From Pseudomonas sp. SLFW (GTDB lineage: Bacteria; Pseudomonadota; Gammaproteobacteria; Pseudomonadales; Pseudomonadaceae): 64,000 nucleotides of DNA. The first letter of the stretch is position 1. Each line of letters begins with the position of its first letter. The position numbers and the translations under genes are program-made. The notes under the pieces are model-generated. The model was not told the DNA's origin. It worked only from the letters and a program-made list of their open reading frames with translations, and searched no databases. Shown in pieces: positions 8,175-17,474 of this stretch. Location: assembly GCF_009905615.1 (NCBI RefSeq), contig NZ_JAAAKW010000007.1, forward strand, positions 186,001-250,000, read 5' to 3'.

Positions 8175-11100
8175 ATGCAGACGTTTACTCCCACGCGGCC
8201 CTCGCCCGCACTCACCCACCCTGCCGCTGCCAGTGCGCTCAAGCGTCTGACCGAGTCCTGCGAAACGCTGACGACTGAGCTGTTGCAGCTTTCCTCTCCA
8301 CACGCCGCGCTGCTCGACGCCCTGAAAACCGGCGAACAAACCGCCATCGAGCAAGAAACCGGCACGCTGCTCGAGACGCTGGACACCTACTGGCGCACCA
8401 AAAGCGCCCAAGGTCAAAGCCGACGCAAACTGTTCACCACCTTGTTCGAAAAAGCATTACGGGACGAGGTCGCGCTCAAGTCCCATGAAAATGACTTGCT
8501 GCCGAACGCCCTGGAGTGTCTGCCCGGCTCGCTGGACACAGACGCACAGGACCAACCTACGGTCTGCGCACTGCACATTGCCATCGACGCGCACGCCCTG
8601 GCGGAAATCCATGGTGCGCTGGTCATGAGCCTCGCGTCGGGCCGCACTCTGCTCGCGCTGCCGGGCAGCGGCGTGTCGGAGTTCGCGACACAGCGATCCA
8701 TGCTCGACACGGTCGCGCACTGGCTCAACGACAACGCATTGCGGTGGGGCTTGCTCATCAACGCCGAACAGCGTCATCAGGATGCCCTGTTTGCGGCCAC
8801 GGACGATCCGGACGTGTATCTGGAGCCTTTCGACTCAAACGATGTGCAACTGCGCCTCGTCACAGGAAACCCTTATCGCCACGCCATCCAGCGCTTAATC
8901 GAGAAACAGCGCGCAGACGTGTTGTACGTCTGCGGCGAGGGACGGAACCCGGACTCGACCCTGCACGCGAATCAGATCGAAGGCGCGGTGAGCCTGTCAG
9001 GCGTGTCCGGCCCCCGGGCGATGCTGGAGCGACGCGAGCTGACTCTGGCCGAGCGCAAGGCGCGAACGGCGCTGCCCGACTGGATCAAACTGGCCTCGGG
9101 CGAAGACCTGGACGAATACCGTCAGCGTCTGAAACGTTTTGAGGACGGGCATACCGCATTGGCAAGCGCGCTGAACGGTGCGGCATCAGCGGAGCAATAC
9201 GCGAAGGTGAGCTTGCGCGCACGCCTGGCCAGCGACCTTGGTTATGATCTGGCGCCCGAATCGATCACAGTCAGCACCCGTCGGACCCTGCCGGTGACGC
9301 GTGAGACCTACACCGTCACCCGCACACTCCCGGAACTGGCGTTGTACGGTCTGCACCCGAATGACCTGAGCGAAGGCTCGGAATTCCTGACCCATACCAC
9401 CGTGAATATCGACGGCAGCCCCGTCGGGGCCACCCATGCCTTGCTGACTCCGGCGTATGTCGCCCGGGTGATCGATGAGCTGAAACTGCGCTTGAGCTTT
9501 GCTGAGTACCAGCGCGAAGCCTACGGAAAGCCGGCCAGCCAGAAACTGATGCGTGAACTGCTCGACCTGCAAATCGCCGAATCCGCGTATGTCGCCAAAA
9601 TGCAGGGGCACCTCTCGCTTGACGACTTCAACGTGGTAACCGCAGTGACTGAGGGCGTGCTCACCGCCACCGACCAGGTGTTACGCATTCAGCACATCAG
9701 GATCAATAACCGGGCCACGCTGAGTCGCACCCTGGTGTTCCGAAAGGAAAACGCGGCGGGCGAACTGCAACGGCTGATCATGTTCGCCTCGGACGCCCCT
9801 CGCCCTCAGCTGTTCCAGAGTTTCAACAGCGAGACGCAACTGCTCCACGAACTGGTGGCCTGGACCGCCAGCCCGGAAATGACCCGCTACCTCATCGACC
9901 AACTGAATGTGGCTGATCGTCCCGCGCTCTATTCAACCCTCGACGCACTGCGTGAGAAGCCGTTTCCTCGCGCCGATTTTTTGCGCCTTGTCACTCAGGA
10001 AAGCTACGACAACGCGCTGCAAACCCTCGTCATCCAAGGGATGAACGTGGTGCGCTCGCAGAACGAGGCCCACACCCCGAACTGGTACATCCGCGCCAGC
10101 AGTGAACAGCGTCAGCAGCTGCTGGCGCTGGAGGACGCGGCCAACGGGGCTATCACGAACTATGCCGCGCAGCCGCACACTCGGGTTCAGGATTTCGAAG
10201 ACTATGTTCATCAGCGCGCCAGCGAGAAGATTTGTCAGTTACTGAAGGTGCCTGCGGGAACGGTCGACCCTGATCACATCATCGTGAAGACCGAGCGTGA
10301 AGCGCTGAGCTACACCGCAATGATGCGAAACGGCTACGACGACAGTTTTGGTGTGTTTAAACCCACGGCCGACACGACGGCCACGTTCAGCGGTCCGCAG
10401 GGCATCGACCTCAGCCCGTTGACGCCCGCCTCCGTTGCCGGGTCGGTTCGGGGAAAATGGCTCGCCGACGCTTATCGCGATCTGGTGAAACGCACGCTGC
10501 TTGATCCGCAGTCCGAAGGCTACGGCTACCGGCGCCAGACCCGCGCGCTGATCACACGCCTGAACATGCAGGCCGCCGCCCTGCGCAGCCTGCTGAAGGG
10601 GCACATCGACGAAACGCAGTATGAGTGGCTGCAACAGAGCATCCGCCATCTGAACGACGCGACGCCCGAGGTTCGCGCTCACCACCCCGTCTATCCATTG
10701 CAGATCCACATCGACAAGCCCTTCATCGCGCTGCACATGGGCGGGATCAGTCAGTTGGTCGTCACCGACACGAACTTGATCCACATCGAAACCGTTCAGG
10801 GTTGCTATGCACTGATGCCGACGGCAGTCAGGCTGGCGGCGCTGCTGTACACGCCAAATGCGCCGGACGGTCTGGAGTTCAGGGCCTTCAGTTCGTTCGT
10901 TGACTCCCTCGGTGCGCCGGGGATGATCGATTACTACAAGGACCGCTGTCGCATCAACGCCCGCCGCGTGCTGTCGTTTTTCCTGAATGACATGAAAACA
11001 GGCAACGGCAATAAACGACCGGTGCTGCCTGCCGAGCCTATCGCCGACTTCGCGCAGGTTTGCTTCAACCGAAAGATCGAACGCAAGCTGCGCGACGCCG

Positions 11101-14100
11101 AGGAAACTTCCACCAATCGCCATGACATGCTGAGCCAGGTGATCTGGAACAGCGTGGACATCATCGCCACAGTGGTCACTGCCCCCTTCCCGCCACTGAG
11201 TTTTGCGGTGGGGGTCGCCCTTGCGTTACGCGATGCGAGCAAAGCGGTTCAGGCATTGGCAGGGCATGAGCCGGAAACGGCGTCGGGCCTGTTCCTCGCG
11301 GCAGGGTTGAACCTGCTGGGGGCTTACGGCGACTTGAAACAAGGACTGAAAGGCTTTGGCGGCGTCGCACGCAAACTGGCCGAGCGCTCGAAACAGGGGG
11401 CACGTCCTGCGGCGCTGAAAAAACCGTCACACACACGGATGAAGCTGCATCCGGTGAAGCTCGAAGACGAACACTTTCTCCTCGGTCCGCCCAATGCCAA
11501 GGGGCAGGCGCAGGTGTATGACAACGCCGGCTTCGAACCGGATGACGCCTTCCCGACCGGTCACTACGCCAGCAAGAATGACGACGGCGTCTGGCAGCCA
11601 CTGGATCAACCCTCTGCGTCCTCGCCTTCCAGCGCAGTCAATGACTACCGCGTCACCGGCGTGTCCCTGCAGGATCTGCCGCGAGTGACCGAAGGCCATG
11701 CCAACGGCGTGAGCCTCGGCCAGGGCAAGCATTACATCGAGATGAACGGCGAGGTGTATCAAGTGCACTACGACGCCAGCCTGCATTGCTGGCACATCGT
11801 CGATCCGCAGAACCCGTTCGCGTTCTTTGGCCGCCAGCCCGTGCGTTTGAACGAGCAAGGGCAGTGGCAACGCATTTCCCGCTCGGGCTTGCGCGGCGGG
11901 AATGACACTCCCGGCACGTTCAACCCTCTGCGCGAAGACACCCATGCAGGCACCCCAGATGCAGGGCTGCAAGCGTGGGAGTTACCTGCCAATCTGCAAC
12001 CGCACATGGAAGAGATTTTGACCGGCACGTCCATGGACCCCGTGGCGTTGGGTCTGGAGGATTTCTTCGCGGCCTACTACGGCGATATGCGCCGAACCTA
12101 TAGCGAGCTCAGGGAAACACTGTATCGCGACGCTCGGGCGTTCTTCGCCGAACCGATCGCACTCCCGGCGCGTCCCGCCCTTCCCGCCGTCGATGCCTCG
12201 ACCACGGTCGGCGACTTTCTGGAGAGTGTCTTTGCCAACAGCAACGGTCTGGTGTTCGGTGAAGCCCCCAAATCCATCGCCAGCAAACGCCTGCTGATGA
12301 CAAACATGAAGCCCCTCGCCGAGCAGCGAGTCGAGGTGCTGTACATCGAACATGTGTTCACGGACAAGCACCTGCGCAAGCTGGCGAAGTATCGCGTCAA
12401 GGGCAGCCGGGTTCGCGCCGGATCCCATGAGATCAAGGCTCATCTCAGGTACCTGAACAACAAGGCGCTGGATAACATGAGTCGCGAATTCGACTATTAC
12501 CACCTCATCAAAGAGGCCCATCGTCACGGGATCGAGGTGCGCCCCTTGAATTCGTCGGTGAGTTATCCGGTCATGGCGTTCCCGGTGTCCGGGGCCGCCG
12601 GGGATAGCGCTGCTGCTCAAAAAATGAGCAATTTCTTCGGCCACAAAGTGATCGGTAGTGACGCGGCCGCCGAACCGACCCGACGCTGGGTGGCCTTGGT
12701 CGATCAGAAGCTCGCCACGACCCATGAGCACGTCCTCGGCATCGCTGAGCTGGAAGGCGCCATTAGTGTGCGTATCGAAGACGTACCTGCAGGCCGGGCA
12801 ACGAAAATCAGTCAGGAAGCCACGCTGGTCAATACCGAGACGAACATGGCGTCGAGCGATTTCAAGATCGAGTTCCCCTCTTCCAGCCTGGCAGAACCTG
12901 CAACGGCTCCCGTGATTGCGGCGTCGCCTCCGGCTGCTATCCCTCAGTCCTCCGGGGCGCACGCCTCAGGAGCCAGCCTTGGATTTCAGTGGGACGAAGC
13001 TACCGGCTGGCAGCACATCGACCCTGAGCAATGGCTGCCAGAGACGCCGCCGACCGCGCTTCAGCAGTCGCTCGCCGACCCGCGCTACGACATGCCATTC
13101 GAGTCGCACGCCATCTTGTATGAGCTGGCGTATAAGGAGCATCGAGGGCTAAACAGCGAGTATTTTTTCTTCAATGAACACCTGAATGACGTGGAGGACG
13201 TTTTCTTTGGCCTGCGGACGAAACTGCGCCACGACGCGCGCGAAATTCTGACAGCCGATCTCCCCCCGCGCCCGACGATGCCTTCGGTGGAACCGGCGCT
13301 GAGCGCCCCACAGTTCATTCAGCGCCTGTACGAGCACACCGATGGAATGGTCGTCGGGGAGTTTCATGCGTCCGTGGGCAGCAAAAAATTCCTCATCGAC
13401 AACCTGTCACTGCTGGCGGAACAACAGGTGAAAACCCTGTACATGGAGCATCTGCTGACCGACCTGCACCAACTGCATCTGGACCGGTTTCATGAAACGG
13501 GTCAAATGAGCAATGAGCTTTTGAACAGCCTCCAGCATCTGGATCGAGGTCAGTTGACGGATCCGGCCAAGGCTTACAATTTCGAGATGCTAGTGATCAA
13601 GGCGCGAGAGCACGGTATTGAGGTCCGCGCCATCGATTGTGCAGCGAGCTATCACCTCAAGGGCGTGCGCGAGACCAAGACCACTCGACAGGAGATGATG
13701 AATTATTTTGCGTCCCGGACGATTCGTCGACATCAGGCGGTTGTCGGGCGGCACCGCTGGGTCGCGCTGGTCGGCAACAGCCATTCCAACCGTTACAACC
13801 GCGTTCCGGGGGTGGCCGAACTGGAAGGCGCCATCGGCGTGCGGGTCGATGACGTGGCACCGGGCACCTCGCAGGGCATCGTTCGAGATCCGGGCGAAAG
13901 CGCCCGGGCGTCGATGACCCGAGCAAACGCATTCGTGAAGGGGGATTTCAAGCTCGAAGTGGAGGTGCCGGGCAGGATCAATCAAGTCAGCCCCACCCGC
14001 ATTCTGGCGCCACAACCACTGTCACTGGAGCAACGCCTGGCACGGCCGGGCATGTTCGTGACCGAACTGGAACTGGATGACGTGTACGTGATTGTCCACA

Positions 14101-14264
14101 GGACAAGAACGGGCGAAATCTTGCGCACGCCGGTGCAGGTCGATGAGGCCGGCAAGGTTTTCGTGGATCGTCCGGCGTGGCCAGCGGTACATCTGCAACC
14201 CTATGACGACCTTGATGCCCTGATTCTGGCGCTTGAAGACATCAACCTGACGCGAGTGGGGTAA
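8175..14264 (+). CDS. Giant toxin-like protein with two C-terminal TIKI/EreA-type domains
   Basis: A 2029-residue protein starting MQTFTPTRPSPALTHP at an ATG with AGGAA nine bases upstream; in-frame ATGs at 8133 and 8138 lack such a site. There is no signal peptide. Residues about 1-980 look like the large N-terminal region of Pseudomonas dermonecrotic/Mcf-type toxins. Residues about 993-1055 hold two hydrophobic stretches (VDIIATVVTAPFPPLSFAVG and LFLAAGLNLLGAYG), a possible membrane-insertion hairpin. Two homologous domains follow: copy A (about 1278-1570) and copy B (about 1635-1930). They share FL..VF..NGLVFGE / FI..LYEHTDGMVVGE, LYIEHVFTD / LYMEHLLTD, HGIEVR and RWVALV. Copy B has two GxxH motifs (GEFH 1728-1731, GNSH 1867-1870), the hallmark of the TIKI/TraB/EreA/Pasteurella toxin C2 superfamily; copy A reads GEAP and DQKL there. 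Likely a secreted or cell-delivered effector; target and export route are unknown. It lies opposite in strand to the surrounding LPS genes. Confidence 0.75.
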   Translation: MQTFTPTRPSPALTHPAAASALKRLTESCETLTTELLQLSSPHAALLDALKTGEQTAIEQETGTLLETLDTYWRTKSAQGQSRRKLFTTLFEKALRDEVALKSHENDLLPNALECLPGSLDTDAQDQPTVCALHIAIDAHALAEIHGALVMSLASGRTLLALPGSGVSEFATQRSMLDTVAHWLNDNALRWGLLINAEQRHQDALFAATDDPDVYLEPFDSNDVQLRLVTGNPYRHAIQRLIEKQRADVLYVCGEGRNPDSTLHANQIEGAVSLSGVSGPRAMLERRELTLAERKARTALPDWIKLASGEDLDEYRQRLKRFEDGHTALASALNGAASAEQYAKVSLRARLASDLGYDLAPESITVSTRRTLPVTRETYTVTRTLPELALYGLHPNDLSEGSEFLTHTTVNIDGSPVGATHALLTPAYVARVIDELKLRLSFAEYQREAYGKPASQKLMRELLDLQIAESAYVAKMQGHLSLDDFNVVTAVTEGVLTATDQVLRIQHIRINNRATLSRTLVFRKENAAGELQRLIMFASDAPRPQLFQSFNSETQLLHELVAWTASPEMTRYLIDQLNVADRPALYSTLDALREKPFPRADFLRLVTQESYDNALQTLVIQGMNVVRSQNEAHTPNWYIRASSEQRQQLLALEDAANGAITNYAAQPHTRVQDFEDYVHQRASEKICQLLKVPAGTVDPDHIIVKTEREALSYTAMMRNGYDDSFGVFKPTADTTATFSGPQGIDLSPLTPASVAGSVRGKWLADAYRDLVKRTLLDPQSEGYGYRRQTRALITRLNMQAAALRSLLKGHIDETQYEWLQQSIRHLNDATPEVRAHHPVYPLQIHIDKPFIALHMGGISQLVVTDTNLIHIETVQGCYALMPTAVRLAALLYTPNAPDGLEFRAFSSFVDSLGAPGMIDYYKDRCRINARRVLSFFLNDMKTGNGNKRPVLPAEPIADFAQVCFNRKIERKLRDAEETSTNRHDMLSQVIWNSVDIIATVVTAPFPPLSFAVGVALALRDASKAVQALAGHEPETASGLFLAAGLNLLGAYGDLKQGLKGFGGVARKLAERSKQGARPAALKKPSHTRMKLHPVKLEDEHFLLGPPNAKGQAQVYDNAGFEPDDAFPTGHYASKNDDGVWQPLDQPSASSPSSAVNDYRVTGVSLQDLPRVTEGHANGVSLGQGKHYIEMNGEVYQVHYDASLHCWHIVDPQNPFAFFGRQPVRLNEQGQWQRISRSGLRGGNDTPGTFNPLREDTHAGTPDAGLQAWELPANLQPHMEEILTGTSMDPVALGLEDFFAAYYGDMRRTYSELRETLYRDARAFFAEPIALPARPALPAVDASTTVGDFLESVFANSNGLVFGEAPKSIASKRLLMTNMKPLAEQRVEVLYIEHVFTDKHLRKLAKYRVKGSRVRAGSHEIKAHLRYLNNKALDNMSREFDYYHLIKEAHRHGIEVRPLNSSVSYPVMAFPVSGAAGDSAAAQKMSNFFGHKVIGSDAAAEPTRRWVALVDQKLATTHEHVLGIAELEGAISVRIEDVPAGRATKISQEATLVNTETNMASSDFKIEFPSSSLAEPATAPVIAASPPAAIPQSSGAHASGASLGFQWDEATGWQHIDPEQWLPETPPTALQQSLADPRYDMPFESHAILYELAYKEHRGLNSEYFFFNEHLNDVEDVFFGLRTKLRHDAREILTADLPPRPTMPSVEPALSAPQFIQRLYEHTDGMVVGEFHASVGSKKFLIDNLSLLAEQQVKTLYMEHLLTDLHQLHLDRFHETGQMSNELLNSLQHLDRGQLTDPAKAYNFEMLVIKAREHGIEVRAIDCAASYHLKGVRETKTTRQEMMNYFASRTIRRHQAVVGRHRWVALVGNSHSNRYNRVPGVAELEGAIGVRVDDVAPGTSQGIVRDPGESARASMTRANAFVKGDFKLEVEVPGRINQVSPTRILAPQPLSLEQRLARPGMFVTELELDDVYVIVHRTRTGEILRTPVQVDEAGKVFVDRPAWPAVHLQPYDDLDALILALEDINLTRVG

Positions 14265-14283
14265 GCCTTTAGCAGCACGGTGG

Positions 14284-14319
14284 GCCGGCGGTGGCGCCAT
14301 TGAAATCGCTGCCGCCGGC
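14284..14319 (+). terminator. GC-rich hairpin between convergent genes
   Basis: GCCGGCGG (14284-14291) pairs perfectly with CCGCCGGC (14312-14319), with a further GCG/CGC pair inside. It lies 20 bases after the toxin-like stop and before the convergent stop of the PA5006-like gene. There is no T-run, so it may be a REP-type palindrome that slows transcription rather than a classical intrinsic terminator. Confidence 0.45.
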
Positions 14320-14370
14320 AAGTCGGACTGCTACAGGGACGGATGTCGTTAGTACGTCTGCCCGACTCCC

Positions 14371-15810
14371 TCACACCGCTTTTGGCAAGCGCTGTTCCAG
14401 CAACTGGTGCAGCGCGCTGTCGGCGGGCCAGTTGCGCATGAAACGCGCGCGGTCCTTGGCGAACGCGGCAGCAAACGCGCTTTGCGAATTGTGCTGGCAC
14501 ATGGCGTCGAGGTCGATCAGCGCCCAGCGGTCCTGGTGCCAGAACACGTTATGGCCCTTGAGGTCGCCATGGCTGATGCGCTCGCGAATCAATTGCTCGA
14601 ACAGTGCGTCCAGCGCCTGCAGTTCGTTTTCCGGCGCATCCCCCGATGCCACGTAAGGCGCGAAACGTTCGATGACGTCCGGGCCCGGCAGGTATTCGGT
14701 GACCAGATACGCCTTGCGTCGCAGCCAGAAAAAACGCTGTTCCAGCAAGGCCAGCGGCTTGGGCGTGGCGATGCCGAGGAACATCAGGCGATTGCCCTCG
14801 CGCCATGAATGCCAGGCACGGCTCGGGCGCCAGAAGCGTTTGAGCCAGTGGGCGAAGTTCTTGATGTTGTAGCGTTTGATCACCAACGGCCGGCCATTGA
14901 CCTCGGTTTTGGCCACACTGGCGGCACCGCCGGTCTTGTAAAGGTGGCCGCTGTCGATCAGGGTGTCGGCCCTGTTCAGAACCGGCAGCATCGCCGCCTC
15001 TTCCTCGCGACGAATTGCCCGCAGACCGAAGGGGCCGTCCGATACGCTGAACAGGCTGCACTCGCGCCCGATCTTGATCAGGTAATCCCGCAGTCGCCAG
15101 GCGCTGACTTTGTCGATCTGCTTTTGCAGCGCTTCGACCGGCAGCGCGTGCTCGCCATTGCTCAGAAGGTAGTAGACCAGCAGTTCTTCAGTGAACGGCG
15201 CCAGGGACTTGGGCAACTGAGCGAAAAACACGCCGAGGTTTTCCAGGACTTTTGGGCGGGACAGCGGCTTGCCCGCTTCTTCGACCCGAATTCCGGCGCC
15301 GTCGATCAGGTACAGCTGGCCGTTCTGTCGCAGCAGATTGTCGAGGTGCAGGTCTTCTTGCCACAGCCCCTTGGCGTGCATCTGGCCAACGGCGGCGAGG
15401 GCTTCGCTCAGCACGGTGGTTTGCTCGTCGGCCAGCGGCGGCAGGTGCTCGACGGCTTTCCAGGCTTCGCCGAGGCTTTCGGCCTGATCGAGGAATTCGA
15501 AAAGGAGCCAGCCGCCTTCGCCTTCGTTCAGCCCTTCGGCCAGCAGCAATGGCGTGGTCAAGCCTTGCTCGGCAAGGAGCTGCACCCCGGCGCGCTCACG
15601 CTGAAAATGCCGGGGCGCCTTGCTGCCCACCAGCAATTTGGCGAGCACCGGACGCCCACGCCATATGCCCGCGCCTACGTAACGTTGACCCGGCAGCACA
15701 CGCACCAGGCTCAACAGCTGCAATTCGGCAGGTCCTGCCGCATCCGCCAACGCAATGCTCATCGGCAGCGTCGGGGTACGACCGGCGTTTTTCAGTTCAG
15801 ACAAACGCAT
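14371..15810 (-). CDS. LPS core kinase-like protein with two kinase lobes (PA5006-like)
   Basis: A 479-residue InaA/WaaP-superfamily protein with a GAGGG ribosome-binding site before the ATG at 15810. Two kinase-like units can be seen. The first has the ATP-lobe YVGAGIWRGRPVLAKLL near residue 40, a catalytic-loop-like WQEDLHLDNLL near 155 and LIDGAGIR near 172. The second has VAKTEVNGRPLVIKRYN near 285, HGDLKGHNVFW near 415 and LIDLDAM as the metal-binding aspartate. Only the second loop looks canonical (HGDLKxHN). It should act in the cytoplasm on the LPS core, as inferred from the adjacent wapQ-wapP-waaP run. PA5006 holds the same position. Confidence 0.75.
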   Translation of the reverse strand: MRLSELKNAGRTPTLPMSIALADAAGPAELQLLSLVRVLPGQRYVGAGIWRGRPVLAKLLVGSKAPRHFQRERAGVQLLAEQGLTTPLLLAEGLNEGEGGWLLFEFLDQAESLGEAWKAVEHLPPLADEQTTVLSEALAAVGQMHAKGLWQEDLHLDNLLRQNGQLYLIDGAGIRVEEAGKPLSRPKVLENLGVFFAQLPKSLAPFTEELLVYYLLSNGEHALPVEALQKQIDKVSAWRLRDYLIKIGRECSLFSVSDGPFGLRAIRREEEAAMLPVLNRADTLIDSGHLYKTGGAASVAKTEVNGRPLVIKRYNIKNFAHWLKRFWRPSRAWHSWREGNRLMFLGIATPKPLALLEQRFFWLRRKAYLVTEYLPGPDVIERFAPYVASGDAPENELQALDALFEQLIRERISHGDLKGHNVFWHQDRWALIDLDAMCQHNSQSAFAAAFAKDRARFMRNWPADSALHQLLEQRLPKAV

Positions 15811-15869
15811 CGGCGCCCTCTTCGATCAAACATGAAATGAAACGCAGACCCTGCGAACGATGATGAACC

Positions 15870-15958
15870 TGTAGGAGCGAATTTATTCGCGAAAAATGGT
15901 TCGGCTCACGCAAGTACGCCGGATGTACCAGCCTCTCGCGAATAAATTCGCTCCTACA
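15870..15958. repeat. Paired inverted REP palindromes (AATTTATT flavour)
   Basis: GTAGGAGCGAATTTATTCGC at the left and its reverse complement (ending GCTCCTACA) at the right enclose about 45 unrelated bases. The element lies between the wapQ stop and the PA5006-like start, inside the leftward kinase gene row, so it can affect read-through between them. Confidence 0.9.
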
Positions 15959-15987
15959 GAGGACGGTGTTCATCGACATTGCACCGC

Positions 15988-16743
15988 TTACCGACCGCTG
16001 CGCTTATGACTGCCGCGCTTCGCCAACCGCTGCCACCAGGAATCCACCAGCCCACTGTCACCCGGCGCCTGTAAGTAGGCGGCGAGCAGTTCGCGGATTT
16101 CGGCTTCGTTCCACATCGGTGCGCGCCGTAGCAAAGGCTCGATGTCCTTGACCCGATCCCGTTGGCCGAAGATTGACTTGCGGGTCTTCTCAAGGTCGAT
16201 CAACTGCGCCTGATAGGCGCTGCCTTTGGCTTTCATGAAAATGTGCTTGGGGTAAAAACAGCCATGCACCTGACCAGCCTTGTGCAACGTGCGCGCCAGT
16301 TGACCGCAGGCTTGCAGAATCGCCAGGCGCTGAGTCGCGGCCAGCGCGTCCCACTCGCTCAACAACGTGTCCAGATCGCTCCAGCCATCCAGCGCCCGAG
16401 TCATCAGAATGGCCCGACGCTCGCCATCGACCTTTTTCTCGCCATAAAACACCGCATGCAGCGCCGGAATGCCGAGCTTCTGATAGAGGCTGATGTTGCG
16501 AAACTCGCGAGAAAACGACGGCTCGCCAAACGGGTGATGCAGGGTGTGGGTCAGGTAATTGCTCTGGCGCTTGAGGTAATAACCGGAGCCTTCAAGCTCC
16601 AGGCGAAACACACTGCTCCAGCCGCCGCGCCCGGTGTTGGGTTCGTCCACGGCGTCGAGCTGCACGTCCCACAGCGAATCGAAATCGGCCAGACCGTGGC
16701 GCTCCAGCAAGCCACGGTCGGCGTCAGCGATGAAAACACTCAT
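15988..16743 (-). CDS. wapQ: LPS core kinase-like protein WapQ
   Basis: A 251-residue WaaP-superfamily kinase starting MSVFIADADRGLLERHG at an ATG whose ATGA overlaps the wapP stop. The nucleotide-lobe lysine lies in GSGYYLKRQSN, the catalytic loop is GQVHGCFYPKHIFM, and LIDLEKTR supplies the metal-binding aspartate. The loop has HGCFYPKH where a canonical kinase has HxDxxxxN, so activity is less certain than for WaaP. A longer frame upstream lies inside wapP and is rejected. In P. aeruginosa PA5007 (wapQ) is a putative core heptose kinase. Confidence 0.8.
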   Translation of the reverse strand: MSVFIADADRGLLERHGLADFDSLWDVQLDAVDEPNTGRGGWSSVFRLELEGSGYYLKRQSNYLTHTLHHPFGEPSFSREFRNISLYQKLGIPALHAVFYGEKKVDGERRAILMTRALDGWSDLDTLLSEWDALAATQRLAILQACGQLARTLHKAGQVHGCFYPKHIFMKAKGSAYQAQLIDLEKTRKSIFGQRDRVKDIEPLLRRAPMWNEAEIRELLAAYLQAPGDSGLVDSWWQRLAKRGSHKRSGR

Positions 16744-17474
16744 TCCCGCCCCTCGAAAAAGCTGACGATGTGTCGAATGCGCTTCTTGTCCGATGCGTTC
16801 AGGCGCTCGCGCCCACGGTATTGCAGATAGAAACGCAGGCGCTGGGTCGCGGACAGGTGATATTTGGCCACCTTGTCCAGACACGCCAAGTCTTTGGTGA
16901 TCCGATAACGCAACATGAAACTGACCCAGAATGCGCCGTTCGGGCAATCGATCAGAAACACGGTCGAGCGGTCGTCCACCAACAGGTTGCGCCACTTCAG
17001 ATCGTTATGGGTAAAACGATGATCGTGCATGGTCCGGGTGTAGCGCGCGACCTGCTGGCTGATTCGGTCCACCCAGGAACGGTTGTCCAGACGCTCGTCG
17101 TGGACCCGCGCCAGCTCCGACAAATCCTCGGTGCGCGGCAGTTCGCGGGTAATCAGCGCGCCGCGATCATACGCGGCGCCCCGGCGCTCAAGGCCCCAGG
17201 CGATCACCTCGGCTGTCGGAATGCCCCACTTGGCGAAACGCTTGAGGTTCTGCCACTCGGACTTCACGCGAGGGCGCCCCAGATAACGGCGCAGCCCTTT
17301 GCCCGCCGCGACGTAACGTTTGACGTAGTAATTCACGCCACCACGCTCCACGCGAATCACCTCTGACAGCGGATCGCGGGTCAGCCGCTCGCCTTGCAAG
17401 GCAAACACGGCGTCCAGCGATCCAAAGTCAGCGGCCAGCTCGGCGTATTCCGGTTCAAGGTTCCACCCCGCCAT
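16740..17474 (-). CDS. wapP: LPS core kinase WapP
   Basis: A 244-residue protein starting MAGWNLEPEYAELAADFG; its ATG shares one base with the waaP stop. The kinase features are clear: VNYYVKRYVAAGKG (ATP-binding lysine), THNDLKWRNLLVD (catalytic loop HNDLKxxN) and VFLIDCPNGAF (metal-binding D). It should phosphorylate a heptose of the inner core together with WaaP and WapQ. Position and length match PA5008. Confidence 0.85.
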   Translation of the reverse strand: MAGWNLEPEYAELAADFGSLDAVFALQGERLTRDPLSEVIRVERGGVNYYVKRYVAAGKGLRRYLGRPRVKSEWQNLKRFAKWGIPTAEVIAWGLERRGAAYDRGALITRELPRTEDLSELARVHDERLDNRSWVDRISQQVARYTRTMHDHRFTHNDLKWRNLLVDDRSTVFLIDCPNGAFWVSFMLRYRITKDLACLDKVAKYHLSATQRLRFYLQYRGRERLNASDKKRIRHIVSFFEGRE

